Shown here: piece after piece, positions 46,515-59,616 of the stretch
Numbering within the stretch: the first letter of the stretch is position 1
Layout: each line of letters begins with the position of its first letter
Assembly (NCBI GenBank): GCA_022702705.1
Contig: CM040432.1
Span: 48,014,540-48,078,539 of the forward strand
From: Papilionanthe hookeriana x Papilionanthe teres
Lineage: Eukaryota; Streptophyta; Magnoliopsida; Asparagales; Orchidaceae
Direction of reading: 5' to 3'
Length of the DNA stretch: 64,000 nt
Notes under the pieces: model-generated
Seen by the model: the letters and a program-made list of their open reading frames with translations, nothing else
Told to the model about the DNA's origin: nothing
Database searches by the model: none
Translations under genes and position numbers: made by a program

Positions 46515-49500
46515 TGTCGGCATATTTTTTAGGTTATAAATTTAATTTAAATATATATATAATCTAGAAAATATCATTTGATTTTTTTTAAAATAATTTT
46601 AAATTTGAAAATTTTAAGATATGAAATCAAACCGATCTCACATCCCGAATAGTTTATATAAACGAGCGTCGCACCACAAACCATGTATCTATCCCAAAGA
46701 ATAGACACACTGCTTGATGATGGGGCTCGATTAAATAAACTAGAAGATTTGTGACATACGTTTGGTCTGCGAACCAATTTTATAAGCAGATAAGTTCCCA
46801 TGCTAATATGAAGGAATTAAGCGGGGTTTATATTACACAGGTTCTTAAAGTTCCTATAAAGGCGAGGCGCTATAGTTAATTACATCTTAAATGACGAGAA
46901 TCATTAAAGAAAACTCTCGATAATGATCAGTGGTTTTGCTCTCAAGAATTTCAAAGTTTATGGTTTTCAAACAATTGGATTTTGGAAGTTTCATTAGGGA
47001 ATGGATCAAATTTGGAACAGTTATTTTATGGGTCCAAAGGAAGAGAAGTAGGGGATGTCACGGACCGGAAGTGAACTTCGGTGACTTCCCGACTATCCTA
47101 TTATTTGGCTTAAATTTGAGAGTTTACTTAATGTTTTAATCCTGTCAATTTTAGTTAATTAGGACTTATACTTGTATGATATAATCACAAAAATAGCCTC
47201 GAAGATGTGAGGGTTTATGTCGTACCAAACGACTACCTCGGAGTCCTAAGACCGGTTAGGGCTTAATTTGCATAATATGATTATGCAAATGCCTAATGAA
47301 GAGTTGAGGATTTATGTTGCACTAAGAAAAATACTTCGAAATCCTATTGCTTTATTATTTAATGCTAAGAAAAGTTTAGCTGATGTAGACTCAAGTTTTG
47401 CTGATGAAGATGGTCGTGCTGCCCACTATGCTTCAAGCTCCTTGTTATTACAGAAGGTTTAGTTTTAGAAAGTGGCAATCAAGAGATGAGAGAAGTGTTT
47501 TGGTTTAGAAGAGTCTTAAAGTTCAAATTCATTAATATTTTAATCAAAACAAATCTTAAAGTTGATTAAGCATAACTGATTAAGATCCCACGGTTCCGTC
47601 ATCCCGACACCACTATTTTCATCGGATTCACTTAGTCCAAATGAATTTGCTAAACTCAACTGAAAGAGTTCCACACTTTCATTTAGATCGTGGGAAATCT
47701 CGTTAGCAACACGTGGATTACATCATCCAAGGGATTCCCGATCATCCAACGAGATGTTTTAATTTAGTTGTAGTTGTAGTTTTGTTGTTCTGTTTATGAT
47801 TAAGTTTTGAGCTGTTTTATATTTTGAATGTTGTGGAGCTGAATTTTATCTTGTGTTGATTTTTAATTTAGTTTTGGGTTTCAGTCTGTGGCTACCCTAA
47901 AGGTTTCATTTTTCATGCAGAGTGACATTCTTGTTTAACATGCAAATTTTAAAAGAAAGAAAGTACGGCGCAGGTAAATAAATTGCAATAAAATAAAAGC
48001 GTACCTGGTAAGCATCCCCGCCATTTTCACTAGCACATAAAACACATTTTACGACATTTATATAATTGCAAAAAAATACCTAGGTAAAGCTAAGGGAAGG
48101 TTCATGTTATCTACCAAAATCCTAATCCTATTGTTAGTCAGTTCCTATGACGTCTAGGTTTTTTGTGTTTTGTTAATGATGATTTTCTTCACCAAAGAAC
48201 AGTGAAGTTCCACTGTTCTTTGAAACATCTCATCAAGTTAGAGAAGTGCTCAGAATTGAATTCTGAACATCTTCTTAAACATTTTAGGGATTACTTTAAG
48301 TTTATTTAGTTTCATTGGAGTGGTGAATCAATCACCTAGTTTACTCTTGCTCAGTGAATTAGGATGTTTGATTATCCTTTAAGTGAAGTGACATTTCATT
48401 TGATATTCCATTTAGGAGTTATAATAATGAAAGTCTTTAGGAGCAACTTAGTTTGTTAAAGGATTTAACTGTTTTTTTAATTAAAGTTGAATTGTTGTTT
48501 TAAGATAATTCAATTTTAGAATTGAATTTGGTTTTCTTTTAAGAGTTTTAAGTCACTTAAGTTGAAAGCAATGTTTAAACTATTTAATTTCATTAAATTT
48601 TGATGATTTAAATTTAATCATATTGTTTTAGGTTGGCTTTAATTGGTTTAATCTTCACATTTTTAATTATGAATTATTCTGATATTACTTAATATTTCAA
48701 ATTTGTTTTAAGTTTATTCTCAAGTGATTTCAATCTAATTTTAATGTTTTAGATTCATTTTTAATTTGATTATTAAATCATTTAATTTTTAAGCTTTAAT
48801 TTAATTAAAGATTATTTCCTCTTTAATTATTAATTTCAATCATCATGTCTTTAAAGTTAATTAAGAGTTGAATATTATTGGAGTGATTCATTTAGGGATT
48901 TAAGATTAAAGAATTGATATCTTCTTAAATTACATCCCTATTTTAATAATCCAAATTTTTAATTATCCTTCTAAAACTTAAATTGTTTAATTAATTAAGG
49001 TTTACTTTGAATATTTTCAAGGTAATTAATGGGTTTCTACCTTTTAATTTCTCTGAGTTTCAATCATCCAAGAGAGAATTTAAGATCAAATATTTGATCC
49101 CCCCTTAGATTAAGCTTAAAATATTAATTAGGATTAAAATCCTTTAATTACCTTTATGCTCTTTTAAGCCTATTCACTTCATAACTCACTAAATTGAGCT
49201 CAAATGAACTTGAAATTTTTATGTCACTTCACTTACATGTCAATTAAGACATTAGAGAGATAATGTGATCTTTTTCATTTTTAATTTACTTTATATAATT
49301 ATTTTTATGGAAAATAAGGGTTTTCAATGAAAATTTAACAACATGACCAAGGTAGGTTTCTATCCATCAAAAAATTATGGGATGTTCTTACTGACCAGAG
49401 GACCACTTGGACCAATTTTGGTGATTTTTTGAATTATATTTTATTTATTATAATTATTTTAATTTTTAGGTTGCTAATTAATTATAAAATAAAATTAAAG

Positions 49501-52500
49501 TTGAAAAATGGATTTTATATTTTTCTTAAGTCCCTCTGACCTTAAAGAGTTCATAAAAAATAAATTTTATATTTTTCAATTTTTTTTGAATTTTTAGAAT
49601 TATTTTAGTGAGAAATGTTAAAAGTCCATTTTTTAATATTAAAAATTGCGTTAAGGCTTTAAAATTCAATATCTTTTCTTAGGGACTTAGGAAAAATTTT
49701 TGTTTGGTTTCTAAGTGATTAGGAGACCAAATATGACATTTTTGTGAATTTTAATATTTTTGTGATTTTTATTATTTTTTAATTATTAAAATATTCAAAA
49801 TAGGGTTAAAAATGAAAAATTTTAGAAAATTCTAATTTTAATTTTTTTAGACTCTCCTAATATCAGAGAACCTACAAAACCAGTTTGGTGAAGTTTTGAA
49901 ATATATTTTGGGTTTTATGAATTTTTAAAGTTTAAAAGTGGCGATGTAATTTAAATAATTCATTTAGTGGGTTAAATTATTCTCAATTGATTTCAAATTT
50001 TTATGTGAAATTCTCTATATCCTAAGTGACAGTGGAGATTTTATTTTAAGTGATTTTAATATGTGGTTAATCCTAACTAATTAAAATTCAATTTCGAGTG
50101 TTTAGGCTAATTAGGATTATTTTTAAGGAATTAAGTTAAACCATAATTTTTTTAAGACCCTCTGGTCATAAGATACCTCTCCTAATTTTCCTAGATTTTA
50201 TTAATCAACATACTAATTATAGGAATTAAAATACCAAAATAGACACATAAACTTGGAAAATAAATAACTTGCCATAGAGATGGCCTCTGGCCTTAGAAAA
50301 TTAAGGAATGTACCAAGAACAGAGCCTATAAAAGCCCTATGATCTCATGCCATGGTGAAATGTGTGTGTGAATGGAGAATTAAAATACTTAAATCAGTGC
50401 TTAATTAATTAAAAATTAAATATTCAACAAAATAAATTAATTCTTTTTTGACATTATTCTCCTCTGTTCACTGAGCAAGAGGGTATTTTTGTTTTATTTT
50501 TGTGATTTTTCTATTCAAAGATATGAATTTTTAAAGTTTCTTGTATTTAAATAAATAAGAAAATCCAGATTTTCTTACTTAAACCAGTCAGCGCCAACTC
50601 ATCCTCGGCAGCTCCGAAGCCCCACGCTGCGCTTTCTGATTCGTTGCAACAATCTGACTTAGCGCCACGTGGCCAGCGGTTGATGTCCCGTTGATCCGTC
50701 TGGCGCGATCCTAACTATTCAACTGATACACAAACCATCCGACGGTCCCTGGTCATCGTCTACGACTAGTGCGTCCTATGAGCCGTCCACCTTCTATCCC
50801 TAAGATCTCGCTCGATACTCAACCAATTTACAAGTTCTTGGGCTCTATGATATCATCTCGATAAGACGAACACATCTATACGGCTATGATGCTTAAAATT
50901 AAGCCAAACAAAATGGAGAATACGTAGAAGCTCGGGAGGAAGATTAAGTCGATACCTTTCCTCTGAGAAGTGAAGCTTCAATTAGTGGCACCTTCGATTG
51001 ATCCCAAGGAAGCTCTAGATGAAGTCTCTGGCTCTGAGGAATTATCCAGGTATGAAAGTGACCAAGGCCGATTTCAAGTTTTGATGGCTGGAGAGATTAG
51101 GTGGCCTGGTGAGGGGCCTTCCACTGGGGAACCTTTTCTCCTGGTCTTGTGAAGGTGTGGGTGAGTTTAATTTGGTTTCTGTGGAGGTTTCAGGGATGTC
51201 CTATTTTTTAGCCTGAGATTGAGCTCAAAAATTGAGCTCAGCCAGTCGGGTTGGAGGCAGGAAAGCGGTAGGGTTTTTCTTCTCTAGGCTGGGAGAAGCT
51301 CTGGGAGTTATTTGGGGAGGTCCTGTTGAGAAATTTTTTCAACACCTGCTCATGGCCGAAAGGTGATGTTTAAATGGCTAGGGCCATGGGGCTGAGCTAG
51401 GGCTCAATTGAGGGGTGGATTCAGTTGCTTAGGAGGAGGGCAGTGGAGCTCCAAAGTTTTAATTGGGCGAGGTGGCCAATGGGTGAGTTTGGGTGTGTAT
51501 AGGCTAGTGGTGGCTCTCAGTTTTGACCCCCTCCGATGACTAGGCGGCCGCGAGGAAGGGGAGCTGGCCATGGGTCAGGTCAACCAAGGAGTAGGGTTTA
51601 ATGGTGATAAACCAGGCAAGGGGGATTTGGGGTGAGGCAAAAGGTGGATTTAACCATTTAAGGGAAGAGATCCCTTAAAATGGGGGACTCTTGGTCCATG
51701 GCTCACTTATCTTGGGCTAGGTGGATCGAGGGTGGTTCTTAGGGTTCACTTAGTGGCTGTGGAAAGGTTGGTTTAGCCACACTTGGTTCAATTTGGTTTG
51801 ATTAGGCCATTGGTTCAAATTGGCTCACTTGGGTTTAGGTTAGGCTAACTTGGGTTTGGGTTTGATTTAGGTCCAAGTGTCTTGAGCAACATTGTAGAAA
51901 TGATTTCCATGAAGAACTTTCATGAAGACATGGAATGGTTTTGAGTTCAATTAGAAGGTCAATTTGGTGGATTTTGGTTAAATTGGGGAAGGTTGGATCA
52001 AGTTGGGTTTAAATGGGTTTAAGGTGGGGTTTAGACACAATTGAATGTTTCAAATGGATTAGGGGAATGTGGTGAAGAGTTCCCAAAATCAATTGGGAAG
52101 AAATTTTAGGATTTGGCTAATCAATTTGGTAGGTTTAGGACATGGATTCACTTTAGGCTAAAATGGGGTATTTTTGGTTTTCAAATAGATTTAGGTTAAG
52201 CTTAGGCTCAAATTGGGACAATTGAAGGTTGCATAGGTTTCATGGGCATGTCATGGAATGTTTAGGATTGAAATTTTGGGGAAAAAATTTTGTATTAGGT
52301 TAATTGGGGGTTTTGGATTAATTAGGCAAAATTGGGGATTTTTTATTTCAAATGGAATTGAACTCAAATGTGAATCAATTTGGACTTAGATTTGGTTTAG
52401 ATTGATAGTGGGTATGTTGAATTAAAGTTTATAATTGAAATTGGGCAAAATTGAGGTCAAATGGGTTGGTTTGGTTTGACATTGGGTCCATTTAGGTTAA

Positions 52501-53360
52501 AAATGAGTCAGATTAGGGATTTTGATAAATGTGGGTTAAATTGGCAAAATTGGCCTATGGTGTAGCTAGATAAAATAAAATTGGGAATATTTGGGATTTT
52601 CTGGAATTTTCTGGGAATTTTTGGAATTTTTGGAATCTCGGGCTAAAATGGTATTTAGGGTATTAGGAGGTTATTTGGAGGGTATTGGGGTATTTTGGTT
52701 GATTTAAGAGGTAGGAATTGTTTTAAAAAAGATTTTTAGGACTTTTGGGAATTTTGGGTGATTTTTAGGAAATTTGTGAAGAGATTCGTGGTTGTAGGGG
52801 TATTAGGTAAATTTGGGTGGGCTTGAGGACCAAATGTCAAAACCAAGAATTTTGGCAAAAAAGGGTATTTGATTATGGTTGGTAAGTGTAGAAAATCTTA
52901 GAGTGAGCCATGGACCACGATGGTGTTCATTTTAAACATCTCATATGTTGTTCATAACCCTCTTAGCCAAGGGCTAGGGGTTTGGACTTAGCCACCTGAG
53001 TACTCTAATGAACCAGGAGTCAGGATTGGGTAAAAATGGTTCAGGGTTTTGGATGAGTGTGGGAGTGCAGTGTGTGTGCCAACCAGCCCTAACAAATACC
53101 AGGCCACCCAGGGCAGTCCTAAGGTTTAAACATCCTATAGGAATTCTTCTTTGTCTTCTTACACATTGGTCCCAACCTTCCAAGTGATTTGGAGGTTGAT
53201 GACCATCTATGTGGGATTTCAAAGAGAATCAAGATTTGGTTTGAATTTCTAAAATATGGGTTCCACCTCTAGTCCTCTAGGATAGTCAAGGAAAAGGCCT
53301 CTGGCTAGATCCTAAGCACTAAAAGGAAAGGAGAGGACCTCACCAAAAATGAGGTCAACA
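46515..53360 (-). repeat. Ogre-like 5' LTR (6.85 kb)
   Basis: It pairs with 25817-32469 and is related to 54367-61730 in reverse. U3 is at the right (53360 to about 51340), G/T-rich on the plus strand at 51800-52850. The TATA box position (51368-51375) reads CATTTAAA, one change from the TATTTAAA of other copies. A GC-rich block lies at 50590-50800 and contains CACGTG. About 190 bp at 48410-48600 is absent from the other LTR. Small ORFs (for example 47268-47462, 50970-51152) are LTR sequence. Confidence 0.93.
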
Positions 53361-53365
53361 TGAAC
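53361..53365. repeat. Target-site duplication TGAAC, right copy
   Basis: Matches 25812-25816. Confidence 0.93.
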
Positions 53366-54065
53366 CTCCTATTATTCTAATTTGGTATAAACTACCGGGG
53401 TTAAAACTACCATTTTTAAACCATCAAGTTTTATTTTCTATTTGTTCTATTCTCAGTCGACCAATGAAGTTGGATATCTCCACTTTCAATTTATCAAGAT
53501 CTTCATCAGTAAGAATTTTGGTGGAACGTGACATCACTTTACCGGAGATCAAAGAAATTTGGGTAGGGACTGAACATAATGGCTATTAGCAATCTATTGT
53601 GATGGAGAATAAACCTTTTTATTGTGGTCGTTGTAAAATGTTCGGTCATACTCAAGATATATACTTTCTGTTGAATCCTTCTTTACGAATTTCTAAACCT
53701 GTTAATACAAGAGTTGTCTGGCAGAATGCACTGCATGTACAAATTTGCTTGAAATTATTCCTAATCCTCTTGGTTCTGAATTACAACAGTCGATTGTTCC
53801 TTTGTTAAAGGGTAGTGAGGTGGATGTTGTTTCAACTGTGATACAGAATTTTGATCCTATGGTTACTGTATTAAATCTGGATGGAGCTGTGGCAGGTAAT
53901 TTACCAAATTCTGATGAGGTTTGTGTGGTAGCAGGAAGTATTGGACCTGCTATTATAAATTTACCGAAAGCTTTGGAGAAGGAGGTTCTGATTGATGTAC
54001 AAGAGGCGGATTCCTTAGTAGCACAAAACATTGATATCATCATTTCAAATATGCATGTTGATTGA
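53366..54065 (+). pseudogene. LINE D: ORF1 continued after the 27.5-kb insertion
   Basis: The reading resumes the sentence cut at 25816: PIIPIWYKLPG, FSICSILSRPMKLD, RILVERDITLPEIKEIWVG, then a zinc knuckle at 53623-53664. In the knuckle the last Cys codon is TAC (Tyr) at 53662-53664, a G-to-A change. The C-terminal acidic part is open at 53745-54065. The LINE is then lost: no ORF2 is present, and another LTR scrap begins near 54066. Confidence 0.85.
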
Positions 54066-54366
54066 CTTGGGAGCACAAACTCCGCGTGGCGGACATTTTG
54101 CGTACTTTTAATTCTTCTTGTAACAAGTATATAATGTATTCTTTAATCGCCGAATTACTCTTTTAACACAAGTATATGTATCACTTAAGTAATACAGGGC
54201 TTTAGTGGAGTCCTGGATATCGATCCCACAGGGAATATTTTTGAGGCTACACACTATGATTATAGAAATCAATTCAGAATCACAACTAAATCGAAATTGT
54301 CTGTTGATGCACTAAAAATATATACGCTTTTTACTATATGATTTTACTCATTTTTTATGATATTAC
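54066..54366 (-). mobile_element. Fragment of another Athila/Tat-type LTR
   Basis: At about 54170-54232 it has the block caagtatatgtatcacttaa, gtaatacagggctttagtgg and gatcccacagggaat, shared with the Athila-like LTRs but with unrelated flanks. By comparison with 1836-1906 the parent element is on the minus strand. Its right part was cut off by the second Ogre-like element at 54367. The left boundary is uncertain. Confidence 0.65.
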
Positions 54367-56752
54367 TGTTGACCTCATTTTTGATGAGGTCTCCTCTTCT
54401 TCTCTTTAGTACTTAGGATCTAGCTTTAGGCTTTTCCTTTGACTAATCTTAGAGGATTAGAATTGGGACCCACCACTTAGAAATTTCGAACCACTTCTTA
54501 ACTCCTCGCAAACTCCACAAACTTGATCGTAGACCCTAATCACCTAGAGGGTTGAAATCAAATGTGGAAGTTTAAAGGATGAGTTCTTATAGGATTCTTT
54601 GGCCTTAGGATCGCCTGCAGGTGGCTCGGTCCGGTGAAGGGCCGACTTACACATACACTACACCTATACACTACACTTTCACACACCTCTTAAAACCACA
54701 CCCACACCCAACTTGACCTCCTGACTCATGAAGGTGATTCACATGGATGGTCCTTAACCCCTAAGCCCTTGGCTAAGAGGGTTAGGAACAACATAGTGGA
54801 TGCCTCAAATGAGTCCCTTCATGGCTCATGTGGGCTTGATATGGCTTCATGGCTCAACCAAGATGATTTCATTCCACCTACATTCACCTAATCTTCAATT
54901 TTGCAAATTTTCAATTTTTGACCCCCGGGACCCTACACCCACTTAGCCTACCCAAAACCCTTGAAATTACCCAAAATTTTCAAAATCACCTAAATTACCC
55001 AAAGTTCCTCAAAATCAATCCCAAACATTCCCACATTACTCAAATTGATCATCCATACCCAAAAATACCAAAAATTCCAAAAATACCTCCCAATACCCTC
55101 CAAATACCCAAAATACCCCTCTTAACCAAAAAAAATCCAAAAATTCAGAAAATTTCCAAAAAATTTCAAAAAATCCCAAATATTCCCAATTTCATTTTAT
55201 TCAACTACACCATGGGCCAATTTTGTCAATTTACCCCACTTTTATCAAAATCCCCAATTTGACCCATTTTTAACCCTAAGTGAACCCAATGTCAAACCAA
55301 ACCTACCCAATTGACCCAAATTCTGGTCTAATTTAATTCTAAACTTCAATTAAACATCCCCAACACCAATCTAGACCAAATCCAAGTCCAATTTGATTGA
55401 CATTTGGATCCAATTTCACTTTTGGCCTTAAAGCCCAGATTTGGACCCATGACCCAAACTTAGCTCAAACTAACCCAATTCAACTCCAATTAACCCCAAA
55501 TCTTTTCTAAACCTTCCTTAACATTCCCACAAACAAAACACTAACATGATTTGCCCAAAATTTAAACCCAAACCCCACTCAAATTCAATCCAAAGCTAAA
55601 AGGCCCAATTTTGACCTAAACCCAAACCTAACCCAAATAAGCCCAAATCCCAAAATCAAAACCCAACCAAAGCCAAAACCTCTTTGAAACACTCCCATAA
55701 ACATTTCCCAACATTTATTTTACATCAATTTCAACCCTAGCCCAACATTGACCCAATTTAGCCCAATTTGACCTATATTGGCCCATTCACCAAAGAGGCC
55801 CAAATCCAACCCCATTCAAACCTAAATCACTCTAAACTCATTTCAAATCACTCATGACATATCCCTAAACCAAACCCAACAATTATTTGGCCCAAACTTC
55901 TACAAAATTCCCATCCATGAATCCATTCTTAAACCTAAAGGCCCATCCCCTTAGCCTTCCTAAAAGCCCATCAAAAATAATTTCAAAAGGGTCCAAAGCC
56001 CACATGACAATTCCCTATCATCATCCATTTGATAAGACCATCTCCTAAGTTCTAAATCCATGATAAAATAAATCCAAATCAAGCCATATGCCAAATTCCC
56101 ATCAAAATGCCAAAATTTCCTTAAACCCATTTCCATGAAATTGACTTGGCTTTTCCCCAAGCCAAAGGTGAGCCATGAAACCATGCATGAGCCCCATAGG
56201 AGCCATGAGAGCCATGGAATCCACTTTCCACCTCACCAAACCATTAATGGCAAGAGAAGGGATCTCTTTCTTAAACCTTTCTTAAGCCCTTTTTACCTTA
56301 AACATGATACACTCTAAACCACACTTTGCCACCTAATCTTTGATGTGGACTTCACTACCTTTGGTAGGTTGACTCGCATGAGCCTCCCACCCAAAATCGG
56401 AACTTGGAAGGGTGCACCAAGCCCAAAATGGTGGGTTGACCCATTTGAACTCAAAGTGACCTTATCTCCATTCCATTTCAATTCAACTCCTTTACACATG
56501 TCCATGGCCGATTAGTACCGCACTAAGCCCCAGCCACGACCTCCACGACCTCGAGGGTGACTCGACCACCGGCCGGCCAGCCACCACGACTCGCCGGAAA
56601 CCACCAGGCCGAGAGCTCGCATGTGAGCCGAAACTTGGAATTCTCACTCGCTGAGCCGCCCCATGCCCGATGGCCACCATGGCCGTTCTTCTCTTCGCTA
56701 AGAGCAGCTCGATCCCAGCCCTAACTCCCACGGGAGGCCCTCCACCCTCTCC

Positions 56753-56760
56753 TATTTAAA
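56753..56760 (+). promoter_or_regulatory. Ogre-like LTR TATA box (TATTTAAA)
   Basis: TATTTAAA in the context cctatttaaacacc, conserved in the reverse copy at 1643-1650 and mutated in the LTRs of the 27.5-kb element. Confidence 0.5.
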
Positions 56761-59409
56761 CACCACCCCTTCTCGACCATGGGAGGTGTTGAACCAAACC
56801 TTAAGGAAACTCTGCCAAAATCATTCCAGATCACTCTCCACACATAGAGCACTTGATTCCCACTGGATTCCAGCCCCAATTCCCTCCAGCTGAGCTCAAT
56901 TTCGAGTTCAAACTTCAAGACAAAAACCAGGACACTTCTTCACGATGGATCAATCCCCAAATCGATCGGTCCTACACCTTCACCGGACCAAGAGGAGAAG
57001 TTTCCCACCGAAAGCCCCATCCCGGTGCCACCCGGTTGTTCCACCCTCCAAGCTTTGTGATCGGATGTGGTCACTTTCATAGCTAGACAATTCACCAGGC
57101 CAAGGGACTTCATCTGGAGCTTGCTTGGACCCAATCGAAGGTGACACAACTCTCAGATCGAAGCTTCACTTCTCTGAGCAAAGGTATAAACTCACTCTTC
57201 TTCCCGAGCTTACGAGAGATTCTCCATTTAATTTGAGTCAATTTAAATACATGTTTACCGTACAGATGTGTTCGTCTCCTCAAGACGAATCCATAGAGCA
57301 TAAGAACACTAAAATCCGTTGAGAATCGAGTGAGAAATTAGGGTTAGAAGGTTGACGGTCACGGGTGCACACAAATCGTAGACGATGACCATGAGCCGTC
57401 GGATCGAGCGTGTATCGAGTGGACGGTCTGGATTGAGTCGGACAGCGCGTTGGTACGTGACCCGCGGGGCCCTGGATCGCTGAGTCGGATGGCGGCGCCG
57501 AATCAGGAGACGCCGCGTGGAGCTTCGGAGATGCCTAGGTTGACGCGGCGCCGCGTGGATAAGTAGAAAATTAGGGTATTTTCTTATTTATTTAATTCCC
57601 TAAACTTCAAAAATGCATAACTTTGTGTAGAAAAATCGGAAAAATAAAATAAAAATACCCTCTTGCTCGGTGAACGAGAGGAGAATAATGTGGAAAAGAA
57701 ATCATTTAATTTCATTAAGTATTTTATTTTTAATGATTTATTTATTGTATGCACATTTTCAATTCTCCATGCATGTGTACAATTCACCATGGCATGAGAC
57801 CATAGGGCTTTTAAGCCTCCGAATTTGGGAACATTCCCCGAATTTTCGAAAGTCGAGGCCATCCCTATGAAGAGTTATTGATTTTTTCAAATTCATGATA
57901 CTTGTTTTGAGTATTTTAAATCTAGTAATTAGCGATGTTGTGAAATAAATTCTAGGAAAATTTGGTGATGTTTTTATAATCGTAGAGGACCCTAGGAAAA
58001 ATAGGTTTTGAATTAATTCTCTTGGAATAACCCTAATTGGCTTAAACACCCTAAATAGGTCTTTAATTAATTAGAGCTAATCATACACCAAATTGACTTG
58101 AAATCAATTCTCCACTGACCTTTAGGATCAGAGGAACCCGCCATAAAAATTTGAAGTCAACTGGACTTGGTTAGCCCTACTAAATGGGTTGATTAAGCCA
58201 TTTAGCCAATTTAAACTTTAAAAATTCATAACCTTCAAAATAGTTTTCAAAAATTCACCAAATTGGTTTTGGAGCCTCTTTGATATTAGGGGAATTTAAG
58301 AAAATTAAAATTTTAATTTTCTAAAAAGTTGATTTTTTGTATTATTTTAATATTTTAATAATTAATAAAATAATAAAAATCACAAAAATAATAAAATTCA
58401 CCAAAATGTCACATTTTGAATTTTAGTCACTTAGGAACAAACCCCATATTTTTCTTAAGTCTCTATGATGAGATATTAAAATTTAAATCCCTAGGGTAAT
58501 TTTAAAATTAAAAAAAATGTATTTTCTAGCATTTCCACTAAAATAATTTTAATAAATCAAAGAAAAATCAGAAAATTATAAAAATTGATTCTCTAATTTC
58601 CTTGATATCATAGAGATTTTTGAAAAATATAAAATTCATTTTTCAAGCTTTATTTTATTTTTAAATTAATTAATACTCCAAAACTCAAAATAATTATAAT
58701 AAAAATATCATAATTCCAAAAATCACCAAAATTGGTCCAAGTGGTCCTCTAGTCATTAGGAATGTCCCATAATTTTCTTAAGGACAGAAACTTTCCCTTA
58801 GTCATGTTGTTGAATTTTCCTCGAAAATCCTTATTTTCTACAAAAAATAATTATATAAATAAATTAAATACGGAAAAATCACATTTTCTCCCTAATATCT
58901 TTATTGACATATGAGTGAAGTCACATAAAAATTTCAAGTTCATTTAAGCTCAATTTAGTGAGTTATGAAATTATTAAGCTTGAAGGGCAAAATGGTAATT
59001 AAAATTTTAACCCTTAATTAAAACTTTAGGTTTAATAAAATGAAATAGTAAAATATTTGATCCTAATCTGATTTGGATGATTAAAATTTAAATAATTAAA
59101 GGGTAGAAACCTACTAAACAATTTAAGAATAATTAAAATGAACCTTAATCAAATAATTAATTAAATTTGGAAGAATAATAAATTTGTAATTATTAAAATA
59201 GGGATGTCATTAGGAAGAGATTTATTCTTTAATTTAAGAATCCCTAAATTAATCATCTCAATAATATTTAATTCCTAATTAAAATGATAATTCAAATTTA
59301 AGATTTAAAATGCTAAAAGACTTAATCATTAATATGAATTAAATTAAATTATGTAAATTAAACCCTTTTAAAACAAAATATTAAATTAAAATTAAAAATA
59401 AAATCAAAT

Positions 59410-59616
59410 TAAAATTTAAATTAAATTAATTAAATTAAATTAAATTAAATTAAATTAAAACATATTAAATTAAATTAAATTAAAACACATTAAATTAAAT
59501 TAAATTAAATCAAATTAAATTAAATTAAATTAAATCATATTATATTAAATTAACTTAAATTAAAGTAAATTAAACCACATTAAATTAAATTACATCAAAT
59601 TAAATTAAATTAAATA
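59410..59616. repeat. (AAATT)n pentanucleotide repeat
   Basis: About 200 bp of slightly impure attaa repeats inside R-U5 of the plus-strand LTR. The matching place in the other LTRs (around 48780-48800) has only ttaatttaattaaag, so the expansion is specific to this copy. Confidence 0.88.

Larger units (their letters stand above)
25817..53360 (-). mobile_element. Giant Tat/Ogre-like LTR retrotransposon carrying an AlkB-type ORF
   Basis: The element spans 27,544 bp, about 25.9 kb without the solo LTR nested in gag. LTRs are at 25817-32469 and 46515-53360, with TGT...ACA-type ends and a perfect TGAAC target duplication. On the minus strand the order is primer site, N-terminal extension of gag (ORF1), gag, protease, RT with RNase H, second RNase H, integrase, an AlkB-containing ORF, a 71-bp tandem repeat and the 3' LTR. 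Size, upstream ORF, dual RNase H and primer site all point to the Tat group near Ogre. LTR copies differ clearly by eye, so the insertion is not recent. It sits inside ORF1 of LINE D. Confidence 0.93.

Noticed and set aside
54918..55262. Pro/Lys/Ile-rich ORF of 114 codons
   Set aside because: It arises from the C/A-rich strand bias of the LTR U3. The equivalent in the reverse copy (16881-17132) is not conserved as a protein.
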